Positions 1 to 4,008 of a stretch of DNA of 5,069 bases are shown piece after piece (positions within the stretch are counted from its first letter, which is position 1; the number at the start of each line of letters is the position of its first letter). The notes under the pieces were generated by a model. The model was not told where the DNA came from, searched no databases, and saw nothing but the letters and a program-made list of their open reading frames with translations. The position numbers and the translations under genes were made by a program. Source of the DNA: Actinomycetospora sp. (GTDB taxonomy: Bacteria; Actinomycetota; Actinomycetes; Mycobacteriales; Pseudonocardiaceae); the NCBI GenBank assembly GCA_025925615.1, contig JAICLN010000298.1, positions 1 to 5,069 on the forward strand. Reading direction: 5' to 3'.

Positions 1-50
1 CGTTGGAAGCCTCGGTCCCCTCCGGGCTCGTGACCACTTTCCGGGGCTAG
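1..50 (+). other. Left edge: possible 3' tail of a convergent gene
   Basis: The first 46 bases lie downstream of fcs and hold no complete gene. One plus-strand frame is open from base 3 and reads LEASVPSGLVTTFRG before a TAG at 48-50. That stop overlaps the fcs stop (TAG on the minus strand, 49-47) in the self-complementary CTAG. Another frame ends at TGA 31-33. The big palindrome here resembles the one between the convergent pair at the other end of the window, so a convergent gene ending here is possible. Fifteen codons are too few to identify a protein, and the frame may be fortuitous. Confidence 0.2.
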
Positions 51-76
51 GCCCCCGGAAAGTGCACACGAGCCCG
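23..76. terminator. Long imperfect palindrome, probable terminator overlapping the fcs 3' end
   Basis: Bases 23-32 pair with 67-76 (10 bp), a 2x2 mismatch follows (33-34 against 65-66), and 35-46 pair with 53-64 (12 bp). The loop is the 6 bases CTAGGC at 47-52. The structure encloses the last nine codons and the stop codon of fcs, with the stop in the loop. There is no clear T-tract on either side. That fits the strong, tail-less hairpins common downstream of genes in high-GC actinobacteria. The near symmetry would let it work in both directions. Termination is inferred from structure and position. Confidence 0.75.
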
Positions 77-1549
77 AAGGGCACCTTTGTCGAGCTTCCC
101 GGTCGGGTTGCGCGGCAGAGCGTCGACGACCTCGACGGTGCGCGGGTGCTTGAACCGGGCGAGGCGGCCGTCGAGGTGGGCGAGCAGGTCCGCCGGGGTG
201 GCGGTGGCGTCGGGCGCGAGCACCACCCAGGCGTGTCCGGTCTCGCCCCAGCGCTCGTCGGGGACGCCGATGACGGCGGCGTCGACGACCTCCGGGTGCC
301 CGGTCAGCACCCCCTCGACCTCGGCCGGGGAGACGTTCTCGCCGCCGGAGATGTAGAGGTCCTTGACGCGGTCGACGATGCGGTGGAACCCGTCGTCGTC
401 GACGGTCGCGACGTCCCCCGAGCGGAACCACCCCCTCTCGGCGTGCTCCCCTGATTCGAAGGCGTCCGCACTCTCCTGCGGGCGCTGCCAGTAGCCGTCG
501 ACGACGTTCGGGCCCCGCACGAGGATCTCGCCGGCGGCGCCGAGCCGGACGTCGGAGAAGAAGTGCGGGCGGCCGGCGGTCCCGACCTTCTCGCGGGCGT
601 GCTCCCGGTCGAGCAGCAGGACACCGGGCGCGGCCTCGGTCATCCCGTAGCCCTGCAGGAAGGTCAGCCCCCGCGCGGCGTAGGTCTCGAGCAGCGCGGG
701 CGGGACCGGGGCGCCGCCGCAGAGCAGGTAGCGCACGCTGGACAGGTCGGCCTCGTCGAAGCGGGGCGAGCGGGCCAGCGCCGCGAACATCGTCGGGACC
801 CCAAACATGATCGTCACGCCCTCGGTGGGCACCAGGTCGAGCGTGCGGTCGACGTCGAACGCCTCCTCGAGCACCAGCGTGCCGCCCTTGAGCAGGACCG
901 GGAGGCAGGTCATCCCCAACGCCGCGGCGTGGAACAGCGGCGCGGAGAGCAGGCAGACCTCGTCGCGCGCGAGGTCGACGTCGACGAGGACGTTGAGCGC
1001 GTTCCAGGTGAGGTTGGCATGCGAGAGGCGCGCCGCCTTGGGCCGGCCGGTGGTGCCCGAGGTGTAGAGGAGGACGGCGGTGTCGTCCGGGTCGACGTCG
1101 ACCGGGTCCTGACGGTCCGCGGCGCCAGTGATCAACTCGTCGTAGCTGCCGCCGACCTCCAGTGTCAGCGGTAAACCATCGCTGACACTGGACGTCAGCG
1201 ATGTACCACCGCTGACAGGGGGAGCGTGCACGAGCACCCGGGACCCGGTGTCGGCGAGCGCGAACGCGTGCTCCTCGGGCGCGAGCCGGGCGTTGAGCGG
1301 GACGAACACCGCACCGAGCGCCGTCGTCGCGAACAGGGTCTCGACGAAGGCCGGGTGGTTCGGCCCGAGGTACGCGACGCGGTCGCCGCGCCCGACGCCG
1401 AGGCCGGCCAGCCCGGCCGCGAGCACCCGGACCCGGTCGTCGAGCTCCGCGTAGGTGACCCGACGGGTGCCGTGGGCCAGCGCGGTCCGCTCCGGGGTCG
1501 TCCGGGCGCGCCGGACCGTCCAGGTGCCGAGTCCGGGCGGCGGCGTCAT
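47..1549 (-). CDS. fcs: Feruloyl/p-coumaroyl-CoA ligase (ANL-superfamily acyl-CoA synthetase)
   Basis: This 500-residue cytoplasmic enzyme should activate a hydroxycinnamic acid with ATP, through an acyl-AMP, to its CoA thioester. The ANL motifs are in order: P-loop YTSGTTGRPK (162-171), QGYGMTE (299-305), GWFRSGD (373-379), hinge and CoA region DRVKDLYISGGEN (393-405), and the C-terminal NPTGK with probable catalytic Lys485. The start LGTWTVRRAR and the phrases GPNHPAFVETLFA and APLFHAAALGM resemble actinobacterial feruloyl-CoA synthetases as I remember them. The ATG at 1549 lies 13 bp after the ech stop with no clear ribosome site, so coupled translation from one ech-fcs mRNA is likely. Two stretches look extra: residues about 111-131, encoded by a double palindrome and containing TTA Leu126, and SGEHAERG (366-373), encoded by a repeat shared with pobA. 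The last nine codons lie in a hairpin. The family is near certain. The substrate rests on ech next door; another aryl or acyl acid is possible. Confidence 0.9.
   Translation of the reverse strand: MTPPPGLGTWTVRRARTTPERTALAHGTRRVTYAELDDRVRVLAAGLAGLGVGRGDRVAYLGPNHPAFVETLFATTALGAVFVPLNARLAPEEHAFALADTGSRVLVHAPPVSGGTSLTSSVSDGLPLTLEVGGSYDELITGAADRQDPVDVDPDDTAVLLYTSGTTGRPKAARLSHANLTWNALNVLVDVDLARDEVCLLSAPLFHAAALGMTCLPVLLKGGTLVLEEAFDVDRTLDLVPTEGVTIMFGVPTMFAALARSPRFDEADLSSVRYLLCGGAPVPPALLETYAARGLTFLQGYGMTEAAPGVLLLDREHAREKVGTAGRPHFFSDVRLGAAGEILVRGPNVVDGYWQRPQESADAFESGEHAERGWFRSGDVATVDDDGFHRIVDRVKDLYISGGENVSPAEVEGVLTGHPEVVDAAVIGVPDERWGETGHAWVVLAPDATATPADLLAHLDGRLARFKHPRTVEVVDALPRNPTGKLDKGALRARVHFPGA
425..459 (-). 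repeat. Copy 1 of a ~35-bp dispersed repeat, inside fcs
   Basis: Bases 425-459 match 4425-4459 at 32 of 35 positions, with an unbroken 17-base identity at 438-454. Both copies are in the same orientation relative to their host gene and in the same reading frame. Here the repeat encodes FESGEHAERGWF (fcs residues 364-375). The usual enzyme has a short link of about one or two residues before GWF, so some six residues look inserted. The codons include TCA, AGG and GGG, which are uncommon in this GC-rich coding style. The repeat is seen directly; its nature as an inserted element is inferred. Confidence 0.8.
1158..1216. repeat. Two tandem palindromic repeat units inside fcs
   Basis: Unit 1 is a perfect inverted repeat, TCCAGTGTCAGCG at 1158-1170 pairing with 1180-1192, around a 9-base loop. 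Unit 2 has arms GTCAGCG (1194-1200) and CGCTGAC (1210-1216), also around 9 bases. The 25-base windows 1164-1188 and 1193-1217 agree at 20 positions, so these are diverged copies of one unit, 29 bp apart. They encode fcs residues of about 111-131, rich in Ser, Thr, Gly and Leu, at a place where related ligases vary in length. The repeat looks like a small dispersed palindrome accepted in frame. A regulator binding site or an mRNA hairpin are alternatives. Confidence 0.8.
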
Positions 1550-1562
1550 GGGAGTGAGCGGC

Positions 1563-2408
1563 TCAGCCGCGCTCGTAGGCGCCCAGGCCCGGGCGGTAGG
1601 TCTTGGCGTCGAGGAACTGCGCCAGCCCCTGGGTCTTGCCCTGTTCGGGGTCGTGGCCGGTGGCGGCGTCCAGCTTCGCGTAGAGGTAGTCCTCGGCGGT
1701 GTCCCACGACATCTGCCGGACCTTCTTCACCCCGACCTTCGCGGCCCGGAGCACGTGGGTGTTCATGCCGGCCAGCCTGCCCGCGACCTCGACGGTGCGC
1801 GCGCGGAGCCGGTCACCCGGCACGGCCTCGTTGACCAGCCGCATGGCCGAGGCCTGCCGGCCGTCGAAGCGCTCGCCCGTCATGACGTACCACTGGGCGT
1901 CCCGGGCGGGGATCGTCTCGGCGAGCGCCCGGCTGACGAGGCCGCCCGGCGGGATGCCCCAATTGACCTCGGAGAGGCCGAACGAGGCGTCCTCCGCCGC
2001 GATCGCCAGGTCGCAGCACACCAACGGGGTGAACGCGCCGCCGAAGCACCAGCCGTTGACCATGGCGATCGTCGGCTTCGCGAAGTGGATGAGCCGCCGC
2101 CACTGCCACTCGGCGGAGTCGCGACGGGCGCGGATCTCGACGTGGGGCGGCGCGGCCTCGACCTCGCGGAAGTACTCCTGCAGGTCCATCCCCGCCGACC
2201 AGGCGTCGCCGCGGCCCGTCAGGACGACGACGCGGACCTCGTCGGCCGCCTCCAGCCAGTCCAGCGCCGCGATCATCTCGCGGTTGAGGGCCGGGTTCAT
2301 CGCGTTGCGCTTGTCCGGCCGGTCGAAGAACAGCCAGCCGATCCCGCCCTCGTCGGGCGCCTCCCCGACCTCGATGCCGACGGTCTCGAACACTGGGGGC
2401 GTGGACAT
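1563..2408 (-). CDS. ech: p-Hydroxycinnamoyl-CoA hydratase/lyase (feruloyl-CoA hydratase/aldolase)
   Basis: This 281-residue crotonase-fold enzyme hydrates 4-coumaroyl-, caffeoyl- or feruloyl-CoA and cleaves the product to acetyl-CoA plus 4-hydroxybenzaldehyde, protocatechualdehyde or vanillin. The family signatures RPDKRNAMNPALNREMI, SAGMDLQEYFREV, KPTIAMVNGWCFGGAF and SFGLSEVNWGIPPGG are all present. Aligned from memory to Pseudomonas fluorescens HCHL, Met70, Tyr75, Glu143 and Tyr239 correspond to Met74, Tyr79, Glu147 and Tyr243 here. Thr127 stands for Ser123, as in the Amycolatopsis enzyme. Glu147 is the expected acid/base in hydration and Tyr243 helps bind the phenol of the substrate. The ATG at 2408 has a GGAG 7 bases upstream and gives the family length. 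The gene lies directly before fcs, which makes its substrate. Which hydroxycinnamate is preferred cannot be read from sequence, but pobA nearby suggests p-coumarate. Confidence 0.95.
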   Translation of the reverse strand: MSTPPVFETVGIEVGEAPDEGGIGWLFFDRPDKRNAMNPALNREMIAALDWLEAADEVRVVVLTGRGDAWSAGMDLQEYFREVEAAPPHVEIRARRDSAEWQWRRLIHFAKPTIAMVNGWCFGGAFTPLVCCDLAIAAEDASFGLSEVNWGIPPGGLVSRALAETIPARDAQWYVMTGERFDGRQASAMRLVNEAVPGDRLRARTVEVAGRLAGMNTHVLRAAKVGVKKVRQMSWDTAEDYLYAKLDAATGHDPEQGKTQGLAQFLDAKTYRPGLGAYERG

Positions 2409-2476
2409 GTGCGGGCTCCGGGGTGGGCGACGGTGCTCGTCCGAGAGTATCAGGTTTCCTGTCAATTGAACCCTGG
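2409..2476 (-). promoter_or_regulatory. Candidate promoter/operator of ech-fcs
   Basis: This 68-bp gap between the transporter stop and the ech start has an AT-rich patch, about 2446-2470, unlike the rest of the window. It holds the 8-bp palindrome TCAATTGA (2462-2469), a small dyad CAGG-TTT-CCTG (2451-2461), and on the minus strand TTGACA (2465-2460) and a -10-like GATACT (2451-2446). TTGACA and GATACT are only 8 bp apart, so they cannot form one promoter. GATACT with a weak -35 could serve ech, with the dyads as a binding site for a regulator that is not encoded in view. Alternatively ech-fcs is transcribed by read-through from the transporter gene. No strong terminator hairpin was seen in the gap. 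Confidence 0.45.
2416..2419 (-). promoter_or_regulatory. Ribosome binding site of ech
   Basis: The minus strand reads GGAG here, followed by 7 bases and then the ATG at 2408. This is ideal spacing and supports the chosen start. Confidence 0.7.
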
Positions 2477-3406
2477 TCAGGCGGCGACGCAGGCGCGCTC
2501 CGCCGACCGCGCCGCGATCCGCGTCCGCCGGGCGTCGACGAGGACCGCGAGGGTCACCCCGCCGAGGATCGCCACCTCTCCGGCGAGCGCGAGCGGACCG
2601 GGCAGCCCGCCCTCGGCGATCGCGGCGAACACGAACCCCCACGCGGTCTCCAGCGCCATCAGTTGGCTGACCAGCACCGGCGAGAGGTGACCGGCGGCGG
2701 AGTGCCACAGCCGCACCGCGAGCCACGAGGACACCAGGCCGAGGAAGAGGACGACGGCGAGGGCGCGCAGCGGCTGGGCGGGGACGCCCTCGATCAGCAC
2801 CAGCGCGACGGCGGCCGGCAGGGCCAGCACCCCGGCCGCGAGGCCCTGGGCGCCGGCGAGGACCGGGGCGAGGTCGGGCCGGTCGTGCAGCAGCTTGTGG
2901 GAGTCCAGGCCGTACCAGGACCACGACGCCAGCGCGAGGACGGCGAGGCCCAGCCCGACCAGCGCCGGCAACGAGACGCCCTCCCCGGGGCCCCCCATCA
3001 TTCCTGGCTGGCTGTGCAGCAGCACCTGCCCGATCCCGACGAGCCCGAGCGCCGGGACGAGGCCGGCGATCCGTCCGGTGCCGCGCGCCGAGACCAGCGC
3101 CATGACGACGGGCACGAGGCCGATGGTCGCGACAGCGACGGTCGGCCCGGCGAGGCGTACCGAGACGGCGACCAGGGCGTAGTAGAGGACCGAGCCGGTC
3201 AGCGCGTGCGCGATCACCCGACCCCACGGGACGTCCGCTCGCAGCACGCGCCTGACCTGCGGCAACGACACCGCCCCGAAGGCCACGAACCGTCCCGTCG
3301 CCAGCAGCAGCGCGGGCGCGAGCGGCGCCAGCCCGGGCGCCACGAACACCGCTCCCCACGCCGCGCCGGCGATCACCATCGCCAGCAGGGCCACCTTCCT
3401 CGTCAT
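2477..3406 (-). CDS. EamA/DMT-family membrane transporter
   Basis: The product is a 309-residue, very hydrophobic inner-membrane protein with two similar halves, as in the ten-helix drug/metabolite transporter (EamA, RhaT/YdcZ-like) superfamily. The first helix starts almost at the N-terminus (residues about 5-27, with AGAAWGAVF). Helices continue through LYYALVAVSV, VATIGLVPVVMALV, LVGLGLAVLALASWSWYGL, VLALPAAVALVLI and LAVVLFLGLVSSWLAV. The second half ends in the typical SQLMALETAWGFVFAAIAEGG (about 247-267), and a short Arg-rich tail (293-304) is probably cytoplasmic. The ATG at 3406 places the first helix normally; longer readings upstream cross the divergent promoter region. A GGAG lies 12 bases before it, a little far. 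Family members mostly export amino acids or other small metabolites. The substrate is unknown: the divergent Lrp/AsnC gene suggests an amino acid, while the downstream ech-fcs genes raise an aromatic acid or aldehyde as a guess. Confidence 0.85.
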   Translation of the reverse strand: MTRKVALLAMVIAGAAWGAVFVAPGLAPLAPALLLATGRFVAFGAVSLPQVRRVLRADVPWGRVIAHALTGSVLYYALVAVSVRLAGPTVAVATIGLVPVVMALVSARGTGRIAGLVPALGLVGIGQVLLHSQPGMMGGPGEGVSLPALVGLGLAVLALASWSWYGLDSHKLLHDRPDLAPVLAGAQGLAAGVLALPAAVALVLIEGVPAQPLRALAVVLFLGLVSSWLAVRLWHSAAGHLSPVLVSQLMALETAWGFVFAAIAEGGLPGPLALAGEVAILGGVTLAVLVDARRTRIAARSAERACVAA

Positions 3407-3486
3407 GCCCCCACAGTGCTCCCGGAGAGGTGGGCGATGCCGGGCGATCTCGGCAACACCGACCGCGAATAGTGCACGATCCACCC
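3407..3486. promoter_or_regulatory. Divergent promoter region of the transporter and Lrp genes
   Basis: Both starts face away from this 80-bp gap, so both promoters should lie in it. Weak symmetric elements are TCGG-N5-CCGA (3450-3462), the imperfect dyad 3439-3454 (GCCG...CGGC), and GTGCAC (3473-3478). An AATAGT at 3468-3473 could be the -10 of the Lrp gene. It would put the transcript start a few bases before the ATG at 3487. Lrp-type proteins usually bind near their own start and that of the divergent target. No single operator is clear enough to name. Confidence 0.5.
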
Positions 3487-3969
3487 ATGACGACGCCGAC
3501 ACCTGAACGGACCGCCCAGCTCGACCGGATCGACCGGGCGATCCTCGCCCACCTCGTCGACGACGGCCGCTCCAGCCTCGCCGACCTCGCCGAGGCCGTG
3601 TCGATCTCGGCCTCGTCGGCCCAGCGCCGCCTGCGCCGGCTCGAGACCGACGGCGTCATCCGCGGCTACCGCGCCGTGCTCGATCCCGACGCGATCGGGC
3701 GCTCCCTCGTGGTCCACCTGTCCGTCGTGCTGGTCGACCACACCGGCGACACCGTCGGGCGCTTCGAGCGCTGGATCGTCGGGCTCGACGGGCTGGTGAG
3801 CTGCCACCACGTCACGGGCGACGTGGACTACCTGCTCCGCGTCGACGTCGCCGACGTGCACGCCCTCGACGTGCTGCTGCGCCAGACGCTGGCCCAGGTC
3901 CCGGGCGTCGCGCGGTTCACGACGATGGTGGCGACGTCGGCGCTGGTGGACCGTTTCGCGGACATGTGA
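3487..3969 (+). CDS. Lrp/AsnC-family transcriptional regulator
   Basis: The protein has 160 residues, normal for the family. An N-terminal winged HTH (about 9-60) has LDRIDRAILAHLVDDGRSSL, then LAEAVSISASSAQRRLRRLE as the recognition region and GVIRGYRAVLDP as the wing. A RAM ligand-binding and oligomerisation domain follows (about 70-150), with the characteristic VTGDVDYLLRVDV and a closing VARFTTMVA. These proteins form dimers to octamers on DNA and often respond to amino acids. The ATG at 3487 gives the usual short lead before LDRIDRAIL. An in-frame GTG at 3430 would add 19 unrelated residues and is not favoured. No Shine-Dalgarno precedes the ATG. The most likely target is the divergent transporter gene 80 bp away. 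Control of ech-fcs or pobA is possible, but those pathways are more often run by MarR, IclR or AraC proteins. Confidence 0.9.
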   Translation: MTTPTPERTAQLDRIDRAILAHLVDDGRSSLADLAEAVSISASSAQRRLRRLETDGVIRGYRAVLDPDAIGRSLVVHLSVVLVDHTGDTVGRFERWIVGLDGLVSCHHVTGDVDYLLRVDVADVHALDVLLRQTLAQVPGVARFTTMVATSALVDRFADM

Positions 3970-4008
3970 ACGAATGTGGTCGTCCCGGCGACCGGATTCG
4001 TTCACATG
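3963..4008. terminator. Bidirectional terminator palindrome between lrp-type gene and pobA
   Basis: CATGTGAACGAAT (3963-3975) pairs perfectly with 3996-4008. A G-G mismatch and a T-G wobble follow, then GGTCG (3978-3982) pairs with CGACC (3989-3993) around the loop TCCCGG. The outer arms contain the final ATG and TGA codons of both convergent genes, so both proteins end in Met encoded by the stem. The gap between the two stops is only 32 bp. There is no T-tract. The symmetry and the convergent setting make a shared terminator the natural reading. Confidence 0.85.

Noticed and set aside
1164..1217. Two similar repeats close together, as in a CRISPR array
   Set aside because: Only two units exist, 4 bp apart, inside a coding gene, with no room for spacers and no cas genes.
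62..1834. Long open frames on the plus strand opposite fcs and ech
   Set aside because: They are opposite-strand shadows caused by high third-position GC. The minus-strand genes have complete, well-known motifs.
2028..2030. Thr127 in Ech in place of the Ser123 of Pseudomonas HCHL
   Set aside because: The Amycolatopsis enzyme, as I recall it, also has GGAFTP, so this is a normal actinobacterial variant.
2446..2465. TTGACA and GATACT as the -35 and -10 of one promoter
   Set aside because: They are only 8 bp apart, so they cannot both contact one sigma factor. Only GATACT is kept as a possible -10.
3430..3486. GTG at 3430 as the start of the Lrp-type gene
   Set aside because: The 19 extra residues are unlike the family N-terminus. 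The ATG at 3487 gives the normal length and lead before the HTH.
2409..3659. The ech frame stays open far upstream of its ATG, giving a protein of nearly 700 residues
   Set aside because: The extension crosses the transporter gene in another frame, has an Arg/Ala/Gly-rich composition typical of GC-rich shadow frames, and resembles nothing known. The ATG at 2408 has a good ribosome site and gives the family length.
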